Shown here: piece by piece, positions 1 through 9,133 of the stretch | How positions within the stretch are numbered: the first letter of the stretch is position 1 | Layout of the letters: each line of letters opens with the position of its first letter | Notes under the pieces: generated by a model | The model's input: the letters and a program-made list of their open reading frames with translations, nothing else | Databases searched by the model: none | Told to the model about the DNA's origin: nothing | Origin: JAKAXG01 sp035702985 | GTDB lineage: Bacteria > Actinomycetota > Acidimicrobiia > Acidimicrobiales > Palsa-688 | Assembly (NCBI GenBank): GCA_035702985.1 | Contig: DASSZD010000080.1 | Location: forward strand, 20,628 to 84,627 | Reading direction: 5' to 3' | Length of the DNA stretch: 64,000 bases | Translations under genes and position numbers: made by a program

Positions 1-508
1 CCCCCGGTTCGACCACCAGGATCCCGGCGGCGGCCGGGGCGGTCCGGGCGGCCAGGGCCGCCGCGAACCGGCCGTCGGCCACCCCCACCCGGCAACCGGG
101 GGCCCCGGCCGCCTCCTCGGCCACCACCCGGACCTTCCCGGCCAGGGCGGCGTCCCCCCCGAAGTACCGGGACGGGCCCCGGGTGCCCACCCCCAGCATT
201 CCCGGGCCCCACACCTCGACCGCCGGCGCCATGGCCTCCACGGCCGCCACCACCGGCTCCCACGCCCGGGCGTCGCGGCCCGGATCGGCGGGCACCACCA
301 CCAGCTCCGGGCAACGACCCTGGGCCTCCCGCCGGCGCAGACCGGTCCGCACCCCCTCCGCCCGGGCCGCCGCGGTGGCGGCCACCACCCGGTTGGCCGC
401 CACCACCGCGGCGGCCACCTCCGGGGGGTGGCCGGCGGCCACCACCGGCCAGTCCGGCCACGCGGCCACGAGAACCCGGGCGGGACGGGCGGCCGGGGCG
501 GGGCTCAC
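1..508 (-). CDS. imuB: ImuB, Y-family DNA polymerase-like protein (partial, runs off the left edge)
   Basis: The visible part is the N-terminal 169 residues of a DinB/ImuB-type protein, the non-catalytic translesion factor that recruits the DnaE2 polymerase to damaged DNA. It opens with RVLVAAWPDWPVVAAG, typical of actinobacterial ImuB, and carries the R-YFGG segment seen in Y-family palm domains. The GTG start overlaps the imuA stop in a GTGA junction, so the two genes are translationally coupled and share the LexA-type box upstream of imuA. The catalytic region and the C-terminal clamp-binding part lie outside the window. A plain DinB polymerase is the alternative, but linkage to imuA favours ImuB. 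Confidence 0.8.
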   Translation of the reverse strand, partial: MSPAPAARPARVLVAAWPDWPVVAAGHPPEVAAAVVAANRVVAATAAARAEGVRTGLRRREAQGRCPELVVVPADPGRDARAWEPVVAAVEAMAPAVEVWGPGMLGVGTRGPSRYFGGDAALAGKVRVVAEEAAGAPGCRVGVADGRFAAALAARTAPAAAGILVVEPG

Positions 509-1230
509 CCCGCCACCTCCCAGGCGTCGGCCGGGACGGGCACCGCCGGCCGGTCGGCGCCGGGCTGCCCCGGTGCCATGGCCGGGTCCCCGGCCACCCG
601 GCCGTCGGGGGACGGCAGCCAGACCTCCCTGCGCCGCTCCCGCCCTCCCACCCGGCGGCCGCCGGCGGACACCACCATCCGCCGGGCCCGCAGGTGACCG
701 TGCCCCTCCCCGAGGCCCTCCCACTCCGAGGGGCCGGCCCACAGCCGGATGTCGGGCGACTCGGGCCAGCCGGGGGGGTCGAGCAGGACCATCACCGTCC
801 CCCGCTCCCGTACCCGGGCGGCCAACCGGCGGGCATCGGCGGCCCGGACCCGGCCGGCGGGCCGGACCAGGAGCAGGTCGAAGCCGTCCACCAGGGCGGC
901 CACCACCGTCGGCCACTGGTCACCCGGTCCGGGGACCAGGGCCAGCCGGCGCAGGTCCACCCCCAGCTCGGCGGCGGCGACCAGACCGAGCGAAGGCGTC
1001 CCCACCGCCGCCACCCACCCTCCCCCCCGGGTGACGGCCCCGGCCAGCGACAACGCCACCGAGCAGCCGCCCAGCAGCGGTCCCACCGCCACCGTCGTCC
1101 CCCGGCGGATGCCACCCTCGGGAAAAAGGGGAGCCAGCGGCGCCGGCACCTCCACCAGGCGCGCCCCGGCATCCACCAGCGGCCGGCCGTGGGCGGCGGC
1201 GATGCGCAGGGAGGCCACCGGAGCTTCCAT
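505..1230 (-). CDS. imuA: ImuA-like SOS mutagenesis accessory protein
   Basis: This 241-residue RecA/SulA-related protein belongs to the imuA-imuB-dnaE2 damage-tolerance cassette. The fold is suggested by the opening segment (residues 1-60), a glycine-rich stretch GGIRRGTTVAVGPLLGG where RecA has its P-loop, and hydrophobic strands such as FDLLLVRPAGR and GTVMVLLDPPGW. The P-loop-like stretch has no Lys, so ATP hydrolysis is unlikely, as expected for actinobacterial ImuA'. The C-terminal 45 residues are Pro/Ala/Gly-rich and probably disordered. The ATG lies 8 nt after a TAGCCT -10 box, which itself touches the LexA box, so the gene should be DNA-damage induced and leaderless or nearly so. imuB follows with a 4 nt overlap. 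Confidence 0.75.
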   Translation of the reverse strand: MEAPVASLRIAAAHGRPLVDAGARLVEVPAPLAPLFPEGGIRRGTTVAVGPLLGGCSVALSLAGAVTRGGGWVAAVGTPSLGLVAAAELGVDLRRLALVPGPGDQWPTVVAALVDGFDLLLVRPAGRVRAADARRLAARVRERGTVMVLLDPPGWPESPDIRLWAGPSEWEGLGEGHGHLRARRMVVSAGGRRVGGRERRREVWLPSPDGRVAGDPAMAPGQPGADRPAVPVPADAWEVAG

Positions 1231-1238
1231 CCCCGCCC

Positions 1239-1244
1239 AGGCTA
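1239..1244 (-). promoter_or_regulatory. -10 box of imuA (TAGCCT)
   Basis: TAGCCT on the minus strand ends 8 nt before the imuA ATG and is separated by one base from the LexA box. There is no Shine-Dalgarno sequence, which fits a leaderless transcript. Confidence 0.6.
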
Positions 1245-1245
1245 A

Positions 1246-1261
1246 TCGAACATGTGTTCGA
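1246..1261. promoter_or_regulatory. LexA SOS box
   Basis: TCGAACATGTGTTCGA has perfect TCGAAC / GTTCGA half sites separated by 4 bp, matching the actinobacterial LexA operator. It abuts the imuA -10 box. It also ends 15 bp before the -10 box of the divergent hpnB-like gene, so it covers that promoter's -35 region. LexA bound here could repress both directions; control of imuAB is the expected function. Confidence 0.9.
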
Positions 1262-1276
1262 TCAGCAAAGGCGTCC

Positions 1277-1282
1277 TACATT
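1277..1282 (+). promoter_or_regulatory. -10 box of the hpnB-like gene (TACATT)
   Basis: TACATT lies exactly 6 nt before the GTG start at 1289, with no Shine-Dalgarno sequence between. This places transcription start at or next to the start codon. Confidence 0.6.
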
Positions 1283-1288
1283 GGGTCG

Positions 1289-2446
1289 GTGACCGTACCG
1301 GAGGGCCTGGCCTGGCTGCCCGCGGCCATATGGGTGTACCTCCTGGCGTTCCGGGGGCGGTTCTGGCTACCCAGCGTCCGGCTCGGGCCGGCCCGGGATC
1401 TGGAGCGGTGGCCGTCGGTGGCGGTGATCGTGCCGGCCCGCAACGAGGCCGGCATCCTGGCCTCCACCATGCCCTCCCTGGCCACCCAGGACTACCCGGG
1501 CCGGGTCGGCGTCTTCCTGGTCGACGACTGCAGCGACGACACCACCGCCGCGGTCGCGGCGGCGGCCGCGGCCGGCCGGCCGGTGCCCCTGACGGTGGTC
1601 ACCGGTGCCGACCGGCCCACCGGCTGGGTGGGCAAGACCTGGGCTCTGGACCAGGGGGTGGCGGCCGCCTCCGACATGGACCCCGACTACCTCCTCTTCA
1701 CCGACGCCGACATCCACCACCCGCCGGACTCGCTGCGCCGGCTGGTCTCCGAGGCGGTCACCACCGGCCGGGACCTGGTCTCGCTCATGGCCCGGCTGCG
1801 CACCGCCACCGGCTGGGAGCGATTGATCGTGCCGGCGTTCGTGTACTTCTTCTCCCAGCTGTACCCGTTCCGGGCCATCGCCCGGCGCCGGTCCCGCACC
1901 GCCGGGGCGGCCGGCGGCTGCATCCTGGTCCGGGCCGCAGCGCTGCGCCGGGCCGGCGGGATCGCCGCCATAGCCGGGGCGGTGATCGACGACGTGGCCC
2001 TGGGCCGGGCGGTCAAGCGGGCGGGTGGCTCGACCTGGCTGGGGTACGCCGACGACGTGGCCAGCCTGCGCCCCTACCCGGCGCTGAGTGACCTGTGGGA
2101 CATGGTGGCCCGCAGCGCCTATACCCAACTCAGGTACTCGCCCCTGGCCCTGGCGGGCACGGTGGCCGGCCTGGCCGTCGTGTACCTGGGGCCGCTCGTC
2201 GTGGTGGTGGCCGGGGCGGTGGCGGCCGACCCACTGGTGATCGGGGCCGGAGCGGCGGCCGAGGTGCTGCTCACCGCCAGCTACCTGCCGATGATCCGCT
2301 ACTACCGGCTTCCGCCGGCCTGGGCCCTCACCCTGCCGGCGGCCGCCGCCCTGTACGGGGCCATGACCGTCGACTCGGCCCGGCGGCACCGGCGGGGCCG
2401 GGGTGCGGCCTGGAAGGGCCGCACCTATGCCCGCGACCCGGCCTGA
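1289..2446 (+). CDS. hpnB: HpnB-like glycosyltransferase (family 2, membrane)
   Basis: This 385-residue membrane glycosyltransferase resembles hopene-associated HpnB. A first membrane helix (about residues 5-25) precedes a GT-A domain with VAVIVPARNE, the nucleotide-binding LVDDCSDDTT, the DXD-type FTDADIHHP and a DDVALGRAVK acceptor motif. Several C-terminal helices follow (about 280-365), and the tail is Arg-rich. The predicted role is sugar transfer to a polyprenyl or hopanoid lipid at the cytoplasmic membrane. No squalene-hopene cyclase or other hpn gene lies in the window, so the hopanoid link is family-based only. The GTG start is chosen from the TACATT box 6 nt upstream. The neighbouring LexA box may affect expression. 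Confidence 0.75.
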   Translation: MTVPEGLAWLPAAIWVYLLAFRGRFWLPSVRLGPARDLERWPSVAVIVPARNEAGILASTMPSLATQDYPGRVGVFLVDDCSDDTTAAVAAAAAAGRPVPLTVVTGADRPTGWVGKTWALDQGVAAASDMDPDYLLFTDADIHHPPDSLRRLVSEAVTTGRDLVSLMARLRTATGWERLIVPAFVYFFSQLYPFRAIARRRSRTAGAAGGCILVRAAALRRAGGIAAIAGAVIDDVALGRAVKRAGGSTWLGYADDVASLRPYPALSDLWDMVARSAYTQLRYSPLALAGTVAGLAVVYLGPLVVVVAGAVAADPLVIGAGAAAEVLLTASYLPMIRYYRLPPAWALTLPAAAALYGAMTVDSARRHRRGRGAAWKGRTYARDPA

Positions 2447-2514
2447 GCCGGCCCGGGGACGTCCCGCCAGGGCCCGGGGCCGGGGGGCGCCCACCGCCGG
2501 GGTCCACCACCCGG

Positions 2515-3918
<1,404 letters not shown>

Positions 3919-3924
3919 CACCGG

Positions 3925-3930
3925 ACAATA
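3925..3930 (-). promoter_or_regulatory. -10 box of the malic enzyme gene (TATTGT)
   Basis: TATTGT on the minus strand with the 6 nt spacer CCGGTG precedes the ATG at 3918. No ribosome-binding site is seen. Confidence 0.55.
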
Positions 3931-3983
3931 GAGAACGGAGGGCCCGGTTCCCAACTGGATGTGAACGTTTCCTGAACAGGGTC

Positions 3984-4012
3984 TTGCCACTGTGGCGCAT
4001 GGCACATAAACT
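3984..4012 (+). promoter_or_regulatory. Promoter of a candidate small RNA (TTGCCA-17-TAAACT)
   Basis: A -35 TTGCCA (3984-3989) and a -10 TAAACT (4007-4012) are separated by exactly 17 bp. No coding start follows; instead a structured segment ends in an intrinsic terminator about 120 nt downstream. Confidence 0.6.
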
Positions 4013-4017
4013 CGGCA

Positions 4018-4135
4018 TTCAAGAGGGGGCGTTCGGGCGAGGCCTGGCTGCGGGCCCCCGGGGGGAGGGCCGGACCGGCCTCGACCCGAACGTAGATCTG
4101 ACAGACCGGAGCCCTCGGGCTCCGGTTCTTGTTTT
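4018..4135 (+). ncRNA. Candidate structured small RNA, unrecognised family
   Basis: A predicted transcript of about 118 nt starts after the TTGCCA/TAAACT promoter and ends at an intrinsic terminator. Positions 4030-4044 pair with 4077-4092 in a 15 bp stem with a single bulged A, enclosing a GC-rich inner arm. The 5' end carries GAGGGGG, complementary to CCCCCUC in the first C-rich loop of the 6C RNA that converges on it. I looked for signatures of SRP RNA, tmRNA, RNase P RNA and 6S RNA and saw none. Promoter, fold and terminator are visible; existence as an RNA is inference. Confidence 0.5.
4105..4135 (+). terminator. Intrinsic terminator of the candidate small RNA
   Basis: ACCGGAGCCC and GGGCTCCGGT form a perfect 10 bp stem around a 2 nt TC spacer, so some closing pairs must open in the real loop. 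The tail is TTCTTGTTTT. No coding gene ends upstream on this strand, which is why a non-coding transcript is proposed. Confidence 0.7.
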
Positions 4136-4173
4136 CGGGGTTCTTGCCTGTCGGGTCCCTGGCTGTCGGGGGG

Positions 4174-4268
4174 AAAAATATCCCCGGACGCGACGAAGGA
4201 CCGGCGGGGGGGGTGCCGGTCCTTCGCGCAAGGCTCGAGGGGCGAGGGGGGGATTCGCCCCGAGCAAC
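4174..4268 (-). ncRNA. 6C small RNA (two hairpins with C-rich loops)
   Basis: The minus-strand transcript folds into two hairpins whose loops are runs of cytosine, the defining trait of the actinobacterial 6C RNA. Hairpin 1 (4264-4234) pairs CTCG/CGAG and GGGGCGA/TCGCCCC with a bulged U and has 7 C in the loop. Hairpin 2 (4230-4190) has a perfect 12 bp CGAAGGACCGGC stem, a bulged U in the same place, and 8 C in the loop. A TATTTTT tract at 4180-4174 marks the probable end, giving about 95 nt. Known 6C RNAs, such as mycobacterial B11, use the C-rich loops to bind G-rich mRNA leaders. A strong promoter lies just upstream. Confidence 0.8.
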
Positions 4269-4274
4269 AAGTTC

Positions 4275-4303
4275 AGTATGGCCCACCCCCGGTCATCTGT
4301 CAA
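4275..4303 (-). promoter_or_regulatory. 6C RNA promoter (TTGACA-17-CATACT)
   Basis: A consensus -35 TTGACA (4303-4298) is 17 bp from CATACT (4280-4275) on the minus strand. The expected start is near 4268. This is the closest match to a housekeeping promoter in the window and fits a highly expressed small RNA. Confidence 0.75.
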
Positions 4304-4371
4304 AGAGACTTCCGTCACATTGACTATCGACATCCCAGATGGCCTCCATCGGCGGATCGGGACAGGCGGTC

Positions 4372-4377
4372 TAGCCT
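4372..4377 (+). promoter_or_regulatory. -10 box of the acyl-CoA dehydrogenase gene (TAGCCT)
   Basis: TAGCCT is followed by the 6 nt spacer GCCGGC and then the ATG at 4384, with no Shine-Dalgarno sequence. A leaderless transcript is likely. Confidence 0.6.
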
Positions 4378-4383
4378 GCCGGC

Positions 4384-5625
<1,242 letters not shown>

Positions 5626-5631
5626 CCCTCT

Positions 5632-5648
5632 GGGCACCGGGGGTGCCC
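5632..5648. terminator. Hairpin between convergent genes
   Basis: GGGCACC and GGTGCCC pair around a GGG loop in the 45 bp gap between the acyl-CoA dehydrogenase and MarR stops. There is no T-tract, so it is only a possible bidirectional terminator. Confidence 0.4.
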
Positions 5649-5670
5649 GGCCCGGGTCCGGCGGGGCGGC

Positions 5671-6108
5671 TCAGCCGTCCTCGGAGGCCAGGCGCTCGAG
5701 AAGGGGAACGGCCCGGGCCAGCAGGTCCCGCTCCTCGTCGGTGAGCGACTCCAGCCGCAACGACACGAAGGCGTCACCGCGGTCCCGGGTCTGGCGGAGG
5801 AGGTCGGCGCCGGCGGTGCTTATGGCCACCCTCGCCACCCGCCGGTCGCTGGTATCGGGGCGCCGCTCGAGCAGCCCGCTCGCCTCCAGCCGGGCGGCGA
5901 TGCGGGTCATCGACGGCGGAGCGATCCGCTCGATGGCGGCCAGCTCGCCGAGCGTCAGCTCCCCGTGCTTGGCCAGCACGGTCAGCGCCGACAGCTGCGA
6001 AGCGGTCACCTCCCCCACCCCGAAGGCCTCCTGGCGCAGCCGGCGCGACAGCCGCATCACGGCCAGACGCAGCACGCTGCCCAACTCGGCCCGCGAGGCG
6101 GTCGTCAT
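5671..6108 (-). CDS. MarR-family transcriptional regulator
   Basis: This 145-residue winged-helix regulator has the MarR layout: dimerisation helix 1-30 (LGSVLRLAVMRLSRRLR), helix-turn-helix about 45-75 (LTLGELAAIERIAPPSMTRIAARLEASG), the wing with the DXR motif DTSDRRVARVAI, and C-terminal helices ending near 142. Effector and targets are unknown; MarR proteins typically bind aromatic ligands and control neighbouring genes. The ATG at 6108 lies 7 nt after a TACACT box (6121-6116). It diverges from the small Cys-rich protein, so autoregulation together with that gene is possible. Confidence 0.85.
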   Translation of the reverse strand: MTTASRAELGSVLRLAVMRLSRRLRQEAFGVGEVTASQLSALTVLAKHGELTLGELAAIERIAPPSMTRIAARLEASGLLERRPDTSDRRVARVAISTAGADLLRQTRDRGDAFVSLRLESLTDEERDLLARAVPLLERLASEDG

Positions 6109-6201
6109 CGCGTGAAGTGTAACGACCGGGCGGCGCCGGCGAACGCACCCCGGAGGCGAGGTGTTGTGCGCGATATCACGGGTACGTGACACGATGACAC
6201 G

Positions 6202-6567
6202 GTGACGATGCGCGAGGACTGCCGCCACTTTCAGAGCCGGACCTACGACACCGGCGAAGTGGCCCGCTTCTGCGTGCTGAACCTGGCTCCCGAGGCCCCG
6301 TGGCGCTGCCCCGACAGCTGCCCCCGCTACCAGCCCGACATCATCGACGGGACCTTCGTGGTCGGCTCCCTGGACCGGCCCCCGGTGGAGGAGGAACCGG
6401 ACGAGCCGGCCGAGGACGTGGCCGCCATCCTGTCGGAGGCCAACTCCATCGTCACCGCCGCCGGGCCCGAGATCGTCCACCAGATCGAAGAGGAGCGCGG
6501 TGAGAGGAAATGGTGGCAGGTCTGGAAGCGTCGGGGCGACGACGGCTTCCACCTGAGCAGCCGTTGA
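6202..6567 (+). CDS. Conserved hypothetical Cys-containing small protein
   Basis: This is a 121-residue soluble protein without signal peptide or membrane segment. Its first 43 residues contain four cysteines (C7, C24, C36, C40) in the context EDCRHF, RFCVLNLAPEAPW and RCPDSCPRY, which could form a zinc or iron-sulfur site. The middle is acidic (PPVEEEPDEPAEDVA), and the end is basic with two tryptophan pairs. I recognise it as a recurrent hypothetical protein of actinobacteria but know no function. The GTG at 6202 is used; an ATG two codons later is also possible. It lies between MarR and a lipoprotein gene. Confidence 0.7.
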   Translation: MTMREDCRHFQSRTYDTGEVARFCVLNLAPEAPWRCPDSCPRYQPDIIDGTFVVGSLDRPPVEEEPDEPAEDVAAILSEANSIVTAAGPEIVHQIEEERGERKWWQVWKRRGDDGFHLSSR

Positions 6568-6586
6568 TCCGCCCGCCCCTCCCCAG

Positions 6587-9133
6587 TTGAACCCGCCGGC
6601 CGCCAGACGCCCCGCCCCGGTGATCCGGCGCGGCCCACCGCGCCCGGCCCGCCGGGCGTCCGCCGTGCTGGCCGCCCTGGCCCTGGTCCTGACCGGCTGC
6701 AGCGCCGGCCACGCCGCGCCGGGCGCGGCCAGGCCGGTGACCACCACCGTGGTCCCGCCCACGTCGACGACCCAGCCGCCCCCCAGGTTCGCCCCGTCGC
6801 CCTACGCATGGGACCGGTCCGCGTCGACGGCCCTGGCTGTCGGGGGCGGCGCCGGCACCACCGTGGCGACGGTGATAGCCCCCACCGTGGGCCAGTCCTG
6901 GCTGGCGGTGGGCACCCGCTTCTCGGCCGCCGGCGTCCCCTCCGCCACCGTGTGGACCTCGTCGGACGGCGTGACCTGGAAGGCGGCCCCCATCGCCCCC
7001 GGCGGTCCGCCCAGTTCGGCCCTGGCGGCCGCCCAGTACCGGGGGGAGACGGTCGTCGTCGGCTCGGTGGGAGCGGGCGCCAACCGCCAGGCCGCCGCCT
7101 GGCTGTCACCGCAACCGGGGCAGCCGTTCACGGCCGTGACCGTCCCCCTCTCCAGCGGGCCGTCGAGCATGACGCTGGTGGCGGCCGGCGCCCTGGGCAT
7201 GTTCGCCACCGGCACGGTGGACGGGCGCTTCGCCCTGTGGTCGTCGACCGACGGTCGGCGCTGGGGTGAGCAACCGGGGGCGGAGAAGACCATCACCGGC
7301 TCGGCCGGGGCCCGGGTCCTGGCCATGGTGGCCGAAGGGGACAACGTGTACCTGGCCGGCTCGGTCGGCGCCGGGTCCACCGAGGCGGCCGCCGTGTGGT
7401 CGTCGACCGACAGCATCCACTGGCACGCCGTCAGCACCGCCGCCGACCAGTTCGCCGGACCCGGCCAACGGGTGATCTACTCGCTGGCCCCCCTGCAGAA
7501 AGGCCTGGTGGCGGTGGGCGCCGTCAACCGGGGCACCGGGTGGATGGCGGCGTCATGGGTGTCACCCGACGGGGCCAGCTGGAGCCCCCCCTCGGTCGAC
7601 TTCGCCGGGTCCGACCGGCCGGGCGTGTCCGGCGACCCGGCCGGCGGCTGGGCCGCCCGCTCCGTGGCCGCCGTCCCCACCTTCGCCGGGTCCACGTCCC
7701 TCGTGGCGGCCGGCGGCGGTCCGTCCGGACAGGGGGCCTGGAAGTCCACCGACGGCCTGCACTGGACCCCGATACCCCTGCCCGGTCCCGACGCCGCCGC
7801 CAGCGGCTGGCGGGCCACCATCGCCGCCGCGACCATCGACACCACGATCATCGCCGACGGGGATCCGGGCCAGGCCCACGTTCTCACCGACACCGCGGCC
7901 GGGTGGCGGGAGCCGTCCGCCGATCCGGCGGTGTTCGGGCCGGTGCGCCCGTCGGCGCTGCCGGTCTCGCTCGTACCGTCGGGGGGGCGGCTGCTGCTGA
8001 CCGTCCGGCTGGAGACCGATCCCCAGACGGTGGGTGACGCCGCCGTGACCTACACCACCCTGGCGTCGGCCGACGGGGTGGGCTGGAGCCCGGCCAAGTC
8101 GGGGGCGGCCGGGCCGCCGACGGTGCCGACAGCCGGGGCCCTGACCGTGCGGGTGGCGGACGGATGGGTCGCGGTGGGCGAGCCGGCGGCCGGCCACCCC
8201 GAGGCGTGGGTCAGCTCCGACGGGCGCACCTGGACCGCCCAGGGTCTGCTCGGGACTGCCGGTGCCGCCACCCGGGCCGGCACCACGGGCGGATCCGGCC
8301 AGGAGGCCACGGCCCCCGCCGGGCTGCCGGCCCGGGTCAACGGGCTGTGCTCGACCGCCGCCGACTCCGGCGGCTTTACCGCCACTACGGCCGCCACCGC
8401 CACTACGGCCACCTCCGGCGCAGCCGCCACCACCGGCACGGTGGTGGCGGTGGGAGCCGCCATCGGGACCCCGGCACCGGCCTCGTCGTCCACCCCGGCC
8501 CGCGGCCACCAGGCCGCCGCCTGGTACTCGACCGCCGGCTCGGCCTGGAAGCGGGCCTCGGTCAGCCCGGCCGCCCCGGCCGGGACGGTGGAGACCATGT
8601 CGGGCTGCGCCCGCACCTCCGGCGGGCTGGTCGCCTGGGGCACCAGCTCGACCCCGGGCGGGGCCTCGGTGCCGGCCCTGTGGCGGTCGGGCACCGGGAC
8701 GGCGTGGAACCGGGTCAACGTCGCCGCCTTCACCCCCGGAACGGCCTATCCCATCACCGATCTGGCCGACGGCGGCAGCGTGTGGGTGGCCGTCTCCGAC
8801 CCCAACCCGATGGCCGGACCCCACCCGGCCGGTGCCCCGGGGGGCCCGGCGGCCCCGGCCGGGCCGACCGCCGGGACCGGACCCGACGCCACCTTCGACA
8901 ACGGTCAGGTCGGGATCTGGCTCTCGCCCGACGCCGGATCGACCTGGCAGGCCCTCGACACCGCCACCCCGCCGTGGCTGGGCACCGGGGAATCGCAGGC
9001 GGACCTGGTGGCCTTCGCCGGGGCCACGCCGGTCCTGGCCGGATCGCTGGACGGCCAGCTGGCGGTGTGGACCGGGACGGCCGTGGCGGTCCGTTCCGGG
9101 CCGGGCGGCGGCACCCCGTCTAGTTCGGGCTGA
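6587..9133 (+). CDS. Large repeat-containing lipoprotein (Asp-box-like propeller)
   Basis: This 848-residue exported protein has an Arg-rich N-terminus and a lipobox, LVLTGC, so it should be a membrane-anchored lipoprotein. After a Pro/Thr linker come at least ten copies of a short unit of the type W-x-S-x-D-G-x-x-W, for example VWTSSDGVTW, LWSSTDGRRW, AWKSTDGLHW and AWVSSDGRTW, spaced 45 to 90 residues apart. These resemble sialidase/BNR Asp boxes and suggest one or two beta-propellers. No catalytic Arg triad or other enzyme motif is evident. TTG at 6587 is the upstream start; GTG at 6620 still leaves a full signal peptide. The stop overlaps the convergent ABC exporter gene by 14 bp. Confidence 0.7.
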   Translation: MNPPAARRPAPVIRRGPPRPARRASAVLAALALVLTGCSAGHAAPGAARPVTTTVVPPTSTTQPPPRFAPSPYAWDRSASTALAVGGGAGTTVATVIAPTVGQSWLAVGTRFSAAGVPSATVWTSSDGVTWKAAPIAPGGPPSSALAAAQYRGETVVVGSVGAGANRQAAAWLSPQPGQPFTAVTVPLSSGPSSMTLVAAGALGMFATGTVDGRFALWSSTDGRRWGEQPGAEKTITGSAGARVLAMVAEGDNVYLAGSVGAGSTEAAAVWSSTDSIHWHAVSTAADQFAGPGQRVIYSLAPLQKGLVAVGAVNRGTGWMAASWVSPDGASWSPPSVDFAGSDRPGVSGDPAGGWAARSVAAVPTFAGSTSLVAAGGGPSGQGAWKSTDGLHWTPIPLPGPDAAASGWRATIAAATIDTTIIADGDPGQAHVLTDTAAGWREPSADPAVFGPVRPSALPVSLVPSGGRLLLTVRLETDPQTVGDAAVTYTTLASADGVGWSPAKSGAAGPPTVPTAGALTVRVADGWVAVGEPAAGHPEAWVSSDGRTWTAQGLLGTAGAATRAGTTGGSGQEATAPAGLPARVNGLCSTAADSGGFTATTAATATTATSGAAATTGTVVAVGAAIGTPAPASSSTPARGHQAAAWYSTAGSAWKRASVSPAAPAGTVETMSGCARTSGGLVAWGTSSTPGGASVPALWRSGTGTAWNRVNVAAFTPGTAYPITDLADGGSVWVAVSDPNPMAGPHPAGAPGGPAAPAGPTAGTGPDATFDNGQVGIWLSPDAGSTWQALDTATPPWLGTGESQADLVAFAGATPVLAGSLDGQLAVWTGTAVAVRSGPGGGTPSSSG

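Noticed and set aside
4018..4135. SRP RNA, 6S RNA, tmRNA or RNase P RNA
   Set aside because: The conserved GGAAG apical motif of SRP RNA, the tmRNA ends and RNase P core sequences are absent; only an unassigned fold and terminator are visible.
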